64,000 nucleotides of DNA. Source: Zonotrichia leucophrys gambelii. Lineage: Eukaryota; Chordata; Aves; Passeriformes; Passerellidae. The notes under the pieces are model-generated. The model was not told where the DNA came from. It saw nothing but the letters and a program-made list of their open reading frames with translations, and made no database searches. Positions 36,939 to 51,071 of the stretch are shown here, in pieces (position 1 is the stretch's first letter; every line of letters begins with the position of its first letter). Where the stretch lies: contig NC_088173.1 in assembly GCF_028769735.1 (NCBI RefSeq), forward strand, positions 6,035,038 through 6,099,037, written 5' to 3'. Both the position numbers and the translations under genes were made by a program.

Positions 36939-38034
36939 GTTGTCATTAAGATGAAAAAATAAACACAGAGAGGTTTAAAATTCCCTGTTTCTAACAAAAC
37001 CAATTTTAACTGAGATGGAACTAATTATTCAAAAAGATGTTGTACCAGATCCACTGCTAAAAATACAGCGGATAAAAAAATCAAAGTGGTAACACACACA
37101 TTTTTTGGTGTTTAGACAGAAAACAGATTTTTCTAAGTCTCCTTGGATAGGGTAACCAATTGAATTGTAAAAATATACAGTTACCTTTTCTACCTGCTTA
37201 ATAATTTCAACTCCTGGAAAATGAGACATAGGTTTGTCTTGTATCTAGATTCCCTGCATCTTGTATTTTAATTTCTACCATGGCTATGTGTAAGGATAAA
37301 TCCTTCAAACTGCTGTCCTGTGGCATGGTGCTCTACTGGCACTTCTCTTATTACTGCAAGCCAACCCTATAAATGTTTTATAATCCTTTCTTCTTCAGCA
37401 AAAAGCATGAAGTTAAATTGTGTCTGGGAAAGCCACTGTGTAGACTGAGCTCTAAAGAATGTTAGTAGGAGTGGAGCATCCTCACAGTGGTACCACCAGA
37501 GGCAGGATTTCTAACAGTGAAAGGAAAACCAGAATGTTTACCTTACTAGAAACCAGTAATCACTTTTAGAGTTTAATATTCAATTATGACAAAGTGTCAG
37601 TCAATGTCCGGGTCCTCCCTATGTTTTGTAGAGAATTCTGCCTGGCAAAACTGAATCTGAAGTTAAAGCTCTTGTCTTGCCCATGTGAATTCTGGGTCTA
37701 ATTGGTGGTGGTTATGAAACCATTGTTCAAAATGCCATGAATAATTCAAAACATATATTTGTTGGCAGCAAGAAGGCCAGAAGCAAGAGTTTCCCAATTG
37801 CTTTTGCAATTTTCCGCAAAGCACACCTGACTTTGTCAGGAGATAACATAATGAGATAAATTTTACTGTCTCTGAATTCCCAGTTCCCCTTTATATCTGG
37901 AATGAGATTTCCTTACCCCCTAACCCAGAAGGGTGCTGCTACATGGCTTGAGCTTTAAAACGGGAAGTTCTGAATTAGCTTGATTATATAATCTCTGGTT
38001 TCAAACATGGTGCTATGCTGCTTTATTCTTCTAG
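36939..38034. other. AT-rich non-coding stretch (putative intron)
   Basis: A strong minus-strand acceptor followed by 29 open bases (near 37180-37210) was noted but is too short to support. Nothing else recognised. Confidence 0.4.
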
Positions 38035-38135
38035 GTGAAGCTGTAGTCCCAAGCACTGAAGAAGCCTCTTCTAGCTTTACTGAGTACAGCCTCAGTGTCA
38101 GTCTGACAAGGCATCACCACTGTGAAGACATCTGA
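38035..38135 (+). CDS. Candidate terminal coding exon, in phase with 35951-36090
   Basis: The acceptor GCTTTATTCTTCTAG is strong. The first two bases (GT) complete the codon left by the exon at 35951-36090. Thirty-two open codons follow (EAVVPSTEEASSSFTEYSLS and on), ending at TGA 38133-38135. No AATAAA lies close downstream. No family is recognised, and the pair may be coincidental. Confidence 0.25.
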
Positions 38136-41100
38136 ATTCTTCTAGAAATGTAAACTGAAGTTTCCCTGATGTAACTCTGTATCCTGCTGTGGGAGGGAGA
38201 AACTGCAAAGAATTCTCTTACCGCCTTGGGAGCAGAGCTGGCAGTGATAGCTTGCTCAGTTCCTAATCAGCTATGAATAGATCCCCTTACATAAGGTGAG
38301 TAAAGAAGTGGAAAGACATACATTAAACACATTCTAGGAACAAGGTGTATGTTAGAGAAGGCTGCAAAAAGCTAAACTGTTTCCCAGTAGTCTTCTGAGA
38401 ACATACATTAAAAGTGTGCTACAGGCAGCACTGAAACTTGTCCAGAAACAATTTACAGCATCTCAGCCAACAGGGAGAGAGGACAGTGAAGACAAGTCTC
38501 TGCATTGCATGAAGACAGGCTATATCACGTTAAAAATATGGGTAAAGCTCTAAAAAGTAAGACAGTACTTGAAAATTATTTTTTTTTCCAGTAAAAACAA
38601 GAATTGCTTTCAGAACATCAGTGTCATTAGAATAGACATTCTCTGTGCAGGTGCAGCAAATAACCTGTGATTTCCTGAATCAAGCAAAAAGAATGAAGGG
38701 TGGATAGTAAAAATTAGATAGTCTTCAATGAGGTTTTTCATTATGAGGAAGATTTGGTAGTTCAAAAATCTATATTCATACAATGAAATGGAAAGAAAAA
38801 GTAATTGAGTGGCCATAATAATTTTATTATTGTTCAAAAAAATAGGAAATATGAAATCAATGCTTTGTCAATGTTGTCATTTTTTACCAACCTCAATACA
38901 TCATTGTTATGCATTTAGGATGAGAACAAAGATACATAAATTTAGACCATCGGTTTGTCATCACATATTTTTTTCAAGGGATGGTAGGCATTCTGTCAGG
39001 TCTTTCATTCTGCCAATCTTCTACTAATTTATATTCACTTTCTTTCAGATTTTATTCTCATATTTGAAGCCTTTTCAATGAGAGGAATGAAATAAGGGAC
39101 CCTCCTCTGCTTTTCCAAAAATAGTGTCCAAAACAAGAGAATGGAAATCATGAACGTGAGGCATATGTGAATATATTTGTGAATTCATTCATTGCTCTGT
39201 GAAGTTGAGGTGTGTATCCTCAGTGGATATATTTTTCTATAAATTTTGGAAAGGATATATGTTTGTCCTTTTTTTCTTGTTTACTTCTTAGCTTTTCATT
39301 AAATATTTATTTAAACAAGGATCTAAGGATCCATTGCATGAATAGATTTTCTTTTTAGGTTTTTCATGGTCATTTGAATTTTTTGAGCAAAGATTTTGGC
39401 TCACTAGAAACTAGTCTGCAAGTTATAATTTTATTTTCAGTAACTCTGATGTACTTCACTTGTTGAAGCTGTCTTATGATCTTAATATCTATCCTCTTTA
39501 TCTTTTATATGCTTATTACATAATCAAAAGTAATGGTCCAAATTCAAATTTATTGGAGACACATTGCTAGTAAGTGTAGCATTACTACAAGCTACACTGA
39601 TTATATTTACCTCATTCTCAAGTATCAGATACAATTTTTAATTAATGATTTCAGAGTTTGTAGGATAAAATGCAAAAGACATGAAGGCAATGAAAGTGAT
39701 AATGATATTTATATACTGAGGCTGAGTGGGCATATAAATAATTTTACAAACATGTGGCATACACAGGGGACCTTCAAATCAGAGCCTGATCTTTTCAGGC
39801 AGAGTACTGGTGATTTTATTTTTAATCTATTTGGCTTTTTAATTCATACTATTGATCTAGTTTAATGCAATTAACAGAGGTGCTTATGTTAGGATTATGA
39901 ACACCTTTAATAGTCAATGGAAAAAATAAATACCTGTAGACTACATTTTAACTCGCCAGATTTCGCAGTTTTCCTTTAGATATGCCTCTTCCCCTATCTT
40001 CATAGCAATGGAGAGGGTCTGAGGAGACAATAATCCTGTCTCCTCAGTGCTTTACTGCAGTGGAATTATCCCAGACTCTTCCTTGAAGTAAGAACTTGTC
40101 CAAGCTTAATGGAAGGCATTTAAAAATAACATCAGAGTAAATATCTGAAGTCTAAAATTGAATCTCCTTGGAAGAAATAACTTTATTTTGGTCTGTGGTT
40201 TGCACCTACACCATTCTAAAAACCATTCTTGAGTGAGAAATGTCCTAAGTTATGTTGTAATTATTATTTTGGTAATAAATAAAGTTGAAAATCACTATTG
40301 CAATATTTCTTCTATTTATCACATGTCATGGTAGATTTTGCCATTTGATTGCAGAGCAAATATCCAATAATATCAGTCTAATGGTAAGATAATAGATATA
40401 AATTCTATAAAGTAAATAGAGTCAGTGTGAGTAACCTTGTAATAATTTTTGGACCTACTAAGCTTTTCACCAAGTTCAGGAACCTGCAATTATCTCACCA
40501 CCTTTTCCATTTCTTCATTTCTGTTTTATCAAGGAAGGAAATAAAAATCACCCTCTCAACTTCTAAATTTTTCATGGTCTCTTTACACTTTTGCTACTTG
40601 CTCCTACAATGTCTCACTCTGTTGGTGAAAGCCCAGTCTATTTTTTCCTCTCCATTTGACTGCACACATCGTGATGAGACAGTGATTTCTCTAACTTGTC
40701 ATATTAACATTTACAAATGCAAACATTTGCATTTTGGTTTCTTATTTTTAGGTAGCCATCCAAGTGTAGATAAAGCACTGCTCGAGTTTGTGTTCTGAGA
40801 AGACAGAAATCCACTAAGGTTGTTTCCCTTCATAATAAGGGAATAAATAGTGTTGTGTAGAGACTTGTGCACTTTGACAAAAAAAGACTAGCCTTTTCCT
40901 AATGTAACTCCTAGTGTGGGCTTGGAAACCATTTGAATTTTTGTTAGATCTATACCTAAGATTTTCACATCTAACTGCCAAGAAATAGAACTGTCTCTGT
41001 CTTACCTCCTCCTGTTCATACATTTCTCTTTCATCATTATGCCACATTTTTTTTCACTAATATTCTGCCTCATTTGTTCTTGTCTTTCCTACACCTTATC

Positions 41101-44100
41101 TGATAGATAGGTGTCTGATGTCTGAGGCAAACTATTCGATATTTAAAAACAAACAAAACTAACAAGAAAACCAAATCAAACCAAACCAAGCCACAAACAA
41201 AATAAAAACAAAACACCCAAAACCTAAATTCCCAGAAAACCACTTTCCTCCCCCAGATCAGCTTTGTAATTAGTGGTTATGCTCATTTTGTATTTTCCCT
41301 ACCTGCCCCATGACATTCATCCAGATTCCCCTCTGCTCCAGTTTGCATTAAATGGTTGTGCAATCTGACAGTTCCTTGAAGTAAGTAAAAGTATTGTAAA
41401 AATCCACAGAAAATAGGTACAGAAGCTAAGCAGGGCAACCCCATTTCATCCCTTTTTGGGTCTCTGCACCCAGTATTAATTCTAACTGGTTCTACAGTTA
41501 AAAAAAAATAGGCTATGAGAAGGGCTTAAGTCCCTTCCAAATCCAGCAAAAGCAGAGTAATTGAAGAAATATACTTGTTATTTTCTAAAGCTGAGATAAG
41601 ATTGGTCCTGAGCACTTAATTCAAGGAACATCAAATGAACTTCTATTCAAATTTTTATAATTTCATTAATTTTCTGTTACAGCAATTTTGGTATCTTTTG
41701 GAATGAACAGATTTTGGTTCCCATAAGATTAATTTATTTCTATGATAACACTAATTAAAAGATTAACCCATTTCGGAGTTCAGCACTTCATATTAGAGAC
41801 TGCTTTGCTTTTGATGGCAAGCTGTTTGTGACTACTTGGGTATCTGACAGAGTTTGCACTTTCACAAATTTGAAATTCATTCTCTTGACATGAGTCTTAT
41901 ACATAATTTTTTTCAACTCGGTCTTACTCATCTCTCATCTGGTCTGTGGATAAATTAGCAATAGGTCATGATAAAAATTGGAAAGACATACCATAAACAG
42001 TAAAAATTTACATCCCATGTGACGATTCAGGAACAATAAGTAAATTGGGGTCAAAGAATTAAGAAGCAGGAAAAAAAATTGGCCTCTACACTGAAATTTC
42101 TATCCTTCCAGCATTGCTTTTAACATTGATTTTGCAGGTAGTATCTTAGAAGATGGAGATAGATTTTCCTTCTAATTTACCTCAGAATTTATTCCCATAT
42201 TGAAGAAAAATGTGCAAAGGAAGATTTTGGGCTTCATTGGCTTTACAGTGGTGCAAAGCCTTCTAAACCTGCAGCACAAGTTCCCAGCACCAGTTAATGT
42301 TAGTCAGGGTGGCCTCCTGGCAAGGGAAATGCCAGATGGGCTCCTTTAGCAACTGCACAGCAAATAAATCCTGACCTTTGTTTCACTTGCACATCCTATA
42401 TAAGCTTTTTCTTTCAAAATGCCATGTGGCTTTTTTCCACTGTTCTTGAGCAACACTGTGGCCTAAAGTATAAAGATATCAAAACAAGCTGATGATCCTG
42501 TTATACCAATATTTAAATGTTGCTATTTGAATTACAGTCTGAAGCTCCTCTGGTTGATCTCCACACCTTTGGTCCCAAGAGCCATTTGTATTGTAACAAA
42601 ACATCTTCACCTTCTCTCTTCAGTGGGGATTGCTGAAACAGATTTCTTTTTGTAAGGAATCACCTCCTTTGTGCTGCAGCTGAAGAACAGTGTTGAACTA
42701 GGGCCAGATAGATAACAAAGAGCAGCACACCTGAAGAAGCTAAAAACCATCTCCTCTCTTACCATGACACAGAATTGCAGTCAGTCGAGGAGGAATGGTC
42801 ACAGTTCCTCAGTAGTTCAACTCTTGGTTTAACACAGGGTTGTTTCTGTATGAGAAGTTACCAGCACTTAAGTAACACCTGATCAACATTGGGAAGGTCA
42901 GCAGTGTCTGAGGAATGCTTTCTAGATCTTAAACCAAAGAATCACAATCCCTGTTCATGGGAAGTCAAGACTACTTTGTTCTTCACTACTGCATCACATT
43001 ATGTTCTCAATGGTTCAAAAATCTAGCTCCTATCTGTTCCTTCAGAAAATTGTTCCAAAGAATGATGTCCACCAGGCTGAAGGCTCTCTGTGATCTATCA
43101 TTTTTGTCCTTGCTGACATAATTTTTTCAGTTTAAAGATGAAGAGCAAGGGCTGAATTACTCTACCACCCTATGTATGCATTCATTTATAGCTCCATGAG
43201 GAAGATTTTTGACACCCTTAAGTGGTAGGAAAGAAAATATTTGCAGCCATTAACAAATGCAGCAGTTAATGATATTATAAGCCTGCCTGATCAGAGCCCT
43301 TTACTGGATATTGGATTGCTTGTAGAAAGTCAATTTTACAACAAAATAAACACCGGCATGACATAAATTTCACTAGTTTAGTTTTCAGATGTAGTTATTT
43401 GCCATATTACTCCTCAGGGGTGAAAAACATTATGTGTGCAAATGAATTTAGATACACAGCAACTGATTTTCCAGTGACGATATAATTGAGGCTATAAAAG
43501 ACAGCCTATATGTAACAGCTACTGTGGGAGCCCCTCTCATGCTCATATATACAAAACAACTGTATTTTTTTTCTTATTTTGCTATAACACTTGTCTTTTT
43601 TTGTTAGACAAGCAAATTACACAGTGTCTAAAAAATTCTGAAAGACTGAGAAGCACAATAATTAGACCACTGACTAAAATTTTGCATTAGAGAAAAATAA
43701 ACATTGCTAAATCAAAATACATCCTATTTGTTTACTACTTAGATATAAGTACTTGTTTTCAAGAGATACATGTACATCATGGGAACAAAGTGAGTAGTTT
43801 TAGCACTTTAGTTTTCAGTTCTTTTTCAAGATGATCACCTGTTTTCCTAAACAAGTGCCTATTAGAGTCCCTCTGGTTCCTGAACAAAATGTTCATCCGC
43901 TGTGGCTTCACTTGGGATTAAGACAGTAGCAAGGCAGCACAATGCCTCATTTTCTTTTGTATCAAGGGAGACCTCACTGCTTTGCTGTTTTTTTTACTGC
44001 AACCAGAGGAATTGACTAAGTGTTGCAATTACAGGCACCACTCAATTTTTTGTTCTCCTTGTTCACCTGAGAAAGCAGAAGAAAAGTGATGATGGCTTCA

Positions 44101-47100
44101 GAGCAGCAGGCCGGAGCTAGAGGACTGCTGAAGAGTTATAAGCATGAAAGTGGAAGGGGAAGGGATAGAGACACCCAAGCACCAGGAGCTGAGCTCCATC
44201 ACTGAAAAGAAAGCTGAGCTATTTTAAAATACATTTTGGAATCCATGAATAAGAATGCTTAAACCAGTAATTTAAACAGGCACAGTAGATAAATATTAAT
44301 AAATTGAGCTTCCCTCTGCAGTGTAAAGTGGAGAACTATTTAAGCAGATATTTGGAGCTGCTTTTTACTCCACTTTTACGCGTAAAATTTTATAGATTTC
44401 TCTGAGAATTTTGATTCTTAAAAAAACAAGGACAAAATGTTTTTGAACAAAATGAGCATAATGAGAACCTGACACAATGGTGAATAATTATTTTCCAGAA
44501 ATTAAACCCAGAAATAGGAATGAACAAAGAATACAGCTTAGACTTAAAGTAAAAAAAAAAAAAATTTAAAAGGCACAATTCTGAATATATTTTCTCTCAT
44601 TGCTTCCATGAGAAAACCAAATAGAAAATTCTTTACACTAAGAAAAAGAAGTTTAGAATGGTAAATATAAGGTTATCACTGACCTAGTGACAAGTGCCCC
44701 TCCTTGTCTTCATTATTGCTTTCATCTACATCTAAAAGTTATTTACTATATAACATAATATAAAATAAAAGCATCATGATGAAGGCTATACCTGCAAAGG
44801 CTAGATTCATTTAACTACTCTCCCTAAAAACAAGCAACATATTTGGACCACAAATTTATTTCCTACCTAAATTTTTTCTCCTAGCTATTACATTATGGTT
44901 TTGTATTTGGGTATTTGGGTTTCTTTTGTTTGTTTGTAGGACAAATTGCAGCTATTCCATGAGAGTTAGGCCTTGACTGCTCACGTGGCTCAGCACTGAC
45001 TGATGACTCTGAGTTTAGATGTTGCAGCTGCCCACAGAAAAAGTGACCTGCTCAGCCGCCCAGGGAGGCAAAGGCTGTGGCCCTGTTTTTAACTTACAGC
45101 ACTAACTTATAACTAACTTATATTTTGACAAAAATAAATATATTAAATTCTCTTGGCTAGTTTTAGTGCTGATCATTGGCTCCTAAATATAATAAGACAA
45201 GCAATTACTACAGAGTTATATATAAGTTTACTAAGCAATGCAACCATAGTGGAGATGAAATCAAAGACCTCAAACAATAAGCACATATAATATTAAATAA
45301 TAACAATAGAGGTCAGAAAATATACTTCATCTGTTCAAGGACATCTTCATTGATTCATTTACGCAATGGTGTGATCATCACTGATCAATACCAGAAGTTA
45401 CAGATCAAATCCTGAAGTGCTATTGGTTGCATCTAATGTGTTGCTTTTACCAGACAGACACCAGATTCCCAGCTGCAGTGAGTTCTTTACATGCAGTTTA
45501 CAAGATGCTTTCCTGTCCTGTTATATCCTCCCTGCCTATTTTTAGAAATGTTTCACACTTACTCTTGCAGTGCTCATCAATGTGTGAAATTAAAGTATGA
45601 ACGGATCAGGACGTGAAAGCAAGGTTCATAGAGTTAATTTATGAATAAATTATGCTAGGGATCCTGAATATATTTAAGGAAGGCTGTGCCACCTGCCAAA
45701 ATGAGCTGTTACTACTACACAGATGTCTGAAATCGAAAGGGTTGCAAGCAAACCCTGGCTGGAATCTACTGAGGTGGGACAAATATCATCAAGTTACTAA
45801 ATATGGGCAGTTAATTGTGTTTTGCTGGGATGTCAAATAAAAAATCATGCATTAAACATGATAGGCAGAATTGTAAAAACTCAGTTTCTATTCTGGAAGA
45901 TGTACAACTTAAAGCTAATGTTTCAAGCTATAGATGTGGTTTGCAAATGGACTGTATTTTTCTGCTTAAGGTATTGAAATGAAATGTTTCCTGTGTACTT
46001 CTGATGCCTGTGTGTTAGGAATGTAAGTGCTTTACCTGTTCAAAAGAAGCTATTTTGGAATACATAGAAAGTAGATATTACCTGTTAAATTAGTCTCATG
46101 CTCCAAAATAAACTGGGTCAATTTCTTGCTATTTGGGCTCAAAGAGACTGTGAACAACACACAGAGTAAGGAGTTAAATCAAATGAAGAATAATAATAGC
46201 ATGGAAGAATACTAAAGATAAATACTCTGTCAGACCTGCAATCCCCTGGAAACTCAAAGAATCCAAGAAAGATTTAATCCATATACATGGAACTTGTAGG
46301 AAAGCAAATGGAAGGTAGCCTTATTTCTGATAATGGAAGGTTCTGGTAACATTCAATGCATCTAGACAGATAATTGTGTATGTCAAACAAATTTTGCAGG
46401 AGATGGAATATACAGCATACTAATGTCTGATGTGACTGATAGTATATCTGCTTTCCACTTTCAAAGAGAGTGGTGGTGGGTTTTATAGCATGTTTTACAG
46501 CACTGGCTAGAAAGTATTATGTGTACATGCTGATGAAAAAAATAAGATAAGTTTGGTCTTTTCATCCTCAAAATTCTTCTAAAATGTGCTCTTGCTTTCT
46601 CTTCTGAGCTGTTCCATGAGTATTTGACAAGAAGTACATGTTAAGGAGTAAAGCTGCGAGAAAATTTAGATGTAGATATTTTCCTAGAAAATGATGCTTT
46701 AAAGTTATGATAAATTTAAAACAAAAAAAAATTTTTAAATGGTCACAAAAGTTTAAAAATGTGGTTCCAAGCTTACAATTAGCTGTATGAAGATGGAGCT
46801 ATGTGCCTCCATAAAAACTGCCAGGAAGCTGGGAGACACACTCACGTTCAGTACCTTCTGAAAATGATGAAAACTATTTCAGAGGTTTAGAACTATTGAA
46901 CACAAACATCACCCTGCAGTTTTGTAGGCCGCAACAGTTGTGTTACTCCACTAAGACTGATTTGGGATTAAATAACCTAACAGAAAAATAAAGCAGGTTC
47001 TCAGGTTAGACTAAGGAAGGTCACTTCATCTCATAGTGAGTTTCAAATATTTTTCATTCTCAAAAAAATTGCAGATTTCCTTAAATATTTGAATAACTCT

Positions 47101-48779
47101 AAGAATAAACTACATTGCTTATTTAACTATAAAAATTTCTTAGCTTTTTCATATGTTTTCAGGGTAATGTTTTAAAGATTAAATTAAACTCGCTTAAATA
47201 GTTTCCACAGCTTCCTTTTAGCAATTTTTTTTCCAAATAACACTACATCATAGTATTCGGAGTTTTTTGAAGATAAGATTTACTTTAGTACTTTGTAAAT
47301 GTAGCAAAATTTTTGTCTCCAAATATACAAATGATGGAAATGATAATATTTGGTATACATCCACAGTTGTTTATTTGTCGCTATTTTCGTTGATTAGACA
47401 ATGATTTAGTATTTTCTGTTCCAACATTGAATGGAAATTTTTATTAAATGTGTGAAGTTGTGTGCAAAAAAAAAAAAAGTACTTATTTCAACAAAGCAGT
47501 AATATTACACGGTGGAAAATTGTCAAGGTAATAACTAAGTTTTAAACCTCTTCAAAAATGCTGGCATTTTTCAGAGGTGAAAAAAATATGGGATATGGTT
47601 CCAAGAAGTGCAACTAGAAAAGGATGAAACTAAAGAAATCTTGTGAAAAAAGAAATAAGGGGGAAAAAAAAGAAGCATGAGATGGTGCTTTGTAGCACAG
47701 CTGCAAATTGTGATTAATGAAGCTTGGTACATTAGTGCACTAAAAAAAGACTTCCACTTTATGTCAGCCTGTCTGATCTGGTAAATTTGGAGACTGATTT
47801 TTAACATGTCTGATAGTTCTCTTTAATTTTTCTAATCCAGTGGTTAGCTGTGCTCTGGCTGGAAGCAGGCGTGTCAGTTGAAAGGACACAGACACTCACA
47901 TTTGCTTCTGCTGAGATTGCATTTGTAATGCCTTGTACTCTTGAAAGGAAATTAAATGCTTTAAGTTTATTTAAAAATAGGCAGGTATCTATAAATAAAA
48001 ATGGAAATGTGATCAGCTCTATTTGCATAAGTTGTACATATTTTACATTAAAAAAAACTTTGTAATCCTCTGTGTACTATTGTTGTTCCGTGTATAAATG
48101 TACAACCTGGTGCACAATTAAATCATACAAAAATCCATTAAAAAGTCTAATGCTGCCTTGTATGACTTGTGATATAATGAACATTTTCAGCTCACAGTCT
48201 CAGCCATTATAATGTTATTACACAGTCATTAAATTGAAGTTGTTATTCCACTGCTAAAACAACTGATCAATATCCATTACCATTCAGTGATGGTTGGAGC
48301 CAAAATGAGATTATATTGCAAATGAGCCACAGACAAGGTAATGATCCCTCTATTTTGATATATTTAAAGGCATTCCCTAAAGCAGATCATTTCCTTAAGG
48401 GAGAGTACAACTTTTCCATCAAGTCACCAATCTAGAAAAATAAAAATGTTCTTTAATTACAAAGAGCCTTACATATTATGATTTATAATGAAACAATAGT
48501 GTTCTCAGCAAAGATAACCACTGTTGGATCAATGAAATTGTTTCTAGTTTCTGCCCATTGCGTTTCACTTGTTAAAAGTGCTGTGCAGTACAGACCCTGT
48601 GCCTTACCAAAGAAACAAACCAAATTATGTTTCTTTGAAGTCAGGACTTATCTCAATGTAGTATACTTTGAAGCTTGTCCAAAAATAAATTTAAAACTAT
48701 GGTAAATACTTCCTTAGAGGGATTTTAGTGTCTTATTCCCATAAGACCCACAATGGTTTTGCCCTTTTTTATCACTTAC
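38136..48779. other. AT-rich non-coding stretch
   Basis: No gene or clear transposon. An A/C-rich low-complexity stretch (AAACAAACAAAACTAACAAG and on) lies at about 41145-41228. Short open frames are isolated. A purine-rich minus-strand frame near 41000-41047 has a good donor (GGAGGAG/GTAAGA) but no acceptor. Confidence 0.5.
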
Positions 48780-48898
48780 AGTCTGGCCAAAAATTTTCCA
48801 AGCTGTGCTTGAGTGGTTTCTCCAAGGCCCTGTCAGTCACTGACTTGAGGGATCCATCTTTAGCTATCATCTCTGTTTTCTCTGGATCATTAGTGTTC
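48780..48898 (-). CDS. Candidate 119-nt coding exon, gene unknown
   Basis: The minus strand is open for 39 codons (for example KTEMIAKDGSLKSVTDRALE, then PLKHSLENFWPD) and ends in a strong donor (CAGACT/GTAAGTG). The composition is protein-like, but the acceptor (AACACCCAG) lacks a pyrimidine tract. It could instead be a first coding exon starting at the internal ATG. No family recognised. Confidence 0.2.
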
Positions 48899-50543
48899 CT
48901 GGGTGTTTATCAGTTATTATTATCTTAATTGTTTCTATGTATTAATATAGTCTGTATTATGTTAATATGTAATATAATTTTTGTGGGGTTTTTTTATTTT
49001 ATGTGAACAGTTTATTCTCACAAGACAGATGTCCTTACATCCAGGTCTCCATATCTCCTTTACGTTCCACGTGTCATTACAGTATGCAGAACACAGGAGG
49101 TTTTCCATTTTCTCCATCTTGCACCTCTTTCCAACTGGTCCTGAAGTTTCCCCACTGAAGCAAAAGGTTTCTCAAGTTGTTAAACAGATTTGGACAATTT
49201 AATAATATGTACTATAATATAGTAACATAACATATCATATTACTTTATCTAAAGATCTTCTTCTTTTTCCTGCTTGGTGGGTTTTTTTTTTTCCTGTATT
49301 AGACAGATTTCCTTCATTTTGTTTTTCAAAGTGGATATCCATGGATGCATGGATAAAATGCTCAGTTTGTTTCAAATAGACCTTTTAGAACTAGATCTTC
49401 TGTTTCTATTTAATTCAGACTTCTGTTATTTTAAATATATTTATAGAATATTAAAAGCACTTTAGCCCTCTTCAAGGAAGATCAGCTCAAAAATAAAGCA
49501 CTTTTTTTGATACTATAATGACTACTTGGAAGGAAAAACTACCAGTAACTATGATAGGGTTATGTGGGTATTTATATACTAAATATAAATACTTCCTATG
49601 GCAGAAAGAATTTTTCCCAATATGAAGATAAAAATATTGGAAGTCTAATACTTCCTTTTTACTTGCCTATGTTTGATATTCCTGTGAATATTACTCTTCT
49701 GCAGCAAGGCTCTGAGGGAATTTTAGGCTGTCCAAAGGTTAGTGTCCCTGCAAATGTACAGAATGATAGAGGCAAATAAGTTTAGTTCTTTCATGGATAA
49801 AAACTAGTCTATCCTCTTTGTAGTCCTTCATAACCATAAAACAAAGGCTGTGACTTAATTTTCCATAAAACAGACGCATTATCCACCTAAAATATTCAGC
49901 AGAAAAAAAATTTTTAGAAATAGGCTGTGTTCCAATGATAACTTTTGTCATTGCTTTCTTCTTTCACATGTAAAATTACTGCAGTTTTTGAAAAACTCAT
50001 ATTCCTGGCCCATTTCTTTGGATAAATCATTTGTAGCTTCTCACCTCTCTGGATTTTATTCTGGTCTTCTCAAAAGCTTTTCCCTTTTACTGACCCAATT
50101 TTGTATCTTCATTTAGTGAGTAAAATTTGGTTTTCTCCACCTGCAGAACACTGTAAGCTTAATTCCTTTGCAAAATGTCTTAATTTCCCTTGAAAGCTCA
50201 AATTAAAGCATAACTAGATAGGCAGCTGGTGTCCCTGTGACCACTGTGCATATCACACTGGGACTCACTGCTTTCTCCTGCCTGCCTATTTCACTTGCCC
50301 TTTGTCCTGTATCTTCTCTGTCATGTTGCTGTGCAATCATCCAGCTGCCTGTCCTGGCGCCCATCCCCATCACTACTGTACCACAGACTGCAGTGGGAGC
50401 AGCAAAAGACCAAAAAGGAGTAAGATCCTCAGATCCCACAGGGAATGGACTAAGGCAGCCACAGACACGCTGTGGGGGCTTCACTGCTCCTGGCACCCAT
50501 GAGAGAGCGAGTAAAGCTTGCTGCTGTCCTGCCACCAGCATAT
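48899..50543. other. AT-rich non-coding stretch; GC-richer from about 50220
   Basis: The part from about 50220 leads into the LTR at 50544 and may be further retroelement sequence. The 157-codon frame from 50237 spans unique sequence and LTR and is not considered a gene. Confidence 0.4.
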
Positions 50544-51071
50544 TGTCTGAAAAACCCTCTTGCCCAGGATTCTTCTCATGGGAAGCTGGGAAGCCTCAGA
50601 GAAAAAGGAAACCAATATTATCTCATTTGCTTCTCCTGTGTTTTGCTGCTTTGGAATGTGGTTTGGAGATTGTTTATCCGACAGGTGGATGTTTGATTGG
50701 TTTCATGTGAATTGTTTTAACTTAATGACCAATCACGGTCAGCCTGTGTTGAGACTCTGGAAGGAGTCACGAGTTTTTCATTATCATCTTTGTAGCCTTC
50801 TGTCTGTATCCTTTCTCTATTCTTTAGTGTAGTTTTAATATGGGATTCTCTCATACAATGTAATATAATGTCATATAATGTCATATAATGTCATATAATG
50901 TCATATAATGTAATATAATGTAATATAATATAATATAATATAATATAATATAATATAATATAATATAATATAATATAATATAATATAATATAATATAATA
51001 TAATCACCCTTCTAAGAACATGGAGTCAAATTCATTCCTTCCTGCCACAGGGGACCCCAGAAAATACCACA
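50544..51071 (+). mobile_element. Solo LTR of a songbird endogenous retrovirus (TguLTR5-like)
   Basis: Starts TGTCTGAAAAACCC and ends AAAATACCACA. It contains segments I recognise from a common songbird LTR, such as AACCAATATTATCTCATTTG, GGTTTGGAGATTGTTTATCC, TTAATGACCAATCACGGTCA and AACATGGAGTCAAATTCATT. The AT-rich stretch that normally carries the polyadenylation signal has expanded into a 154-bp microsatellite. No flanking proviral coding sequence and no obvious target duplication, so it is an older solo LTR. The family name is from memory. Confidence 0.7.
50851..51004. repeat. (TAATA)n array with ordered 10-bp variants, inside an LTR
   Basis: Ten-base units run in order: TCATACAATG, TAATATAATG, then four TCATATAATG, one TAATATAATG, and about eight TAATATAATA (a pure pentanucleotide). 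The gradient from decamer to pentamer shows stepwise expansion. Confidence 0.97.

Noticed and set aside
36414..36962. 182-codon plus-strand frame
   Set aside because: Antisense of a CR1 LINE fragment.
50237..50710. 157-codon plus-strand frame
   Set aside because: Runs from unique sequence into a solo LTR, with no splice or domain support.
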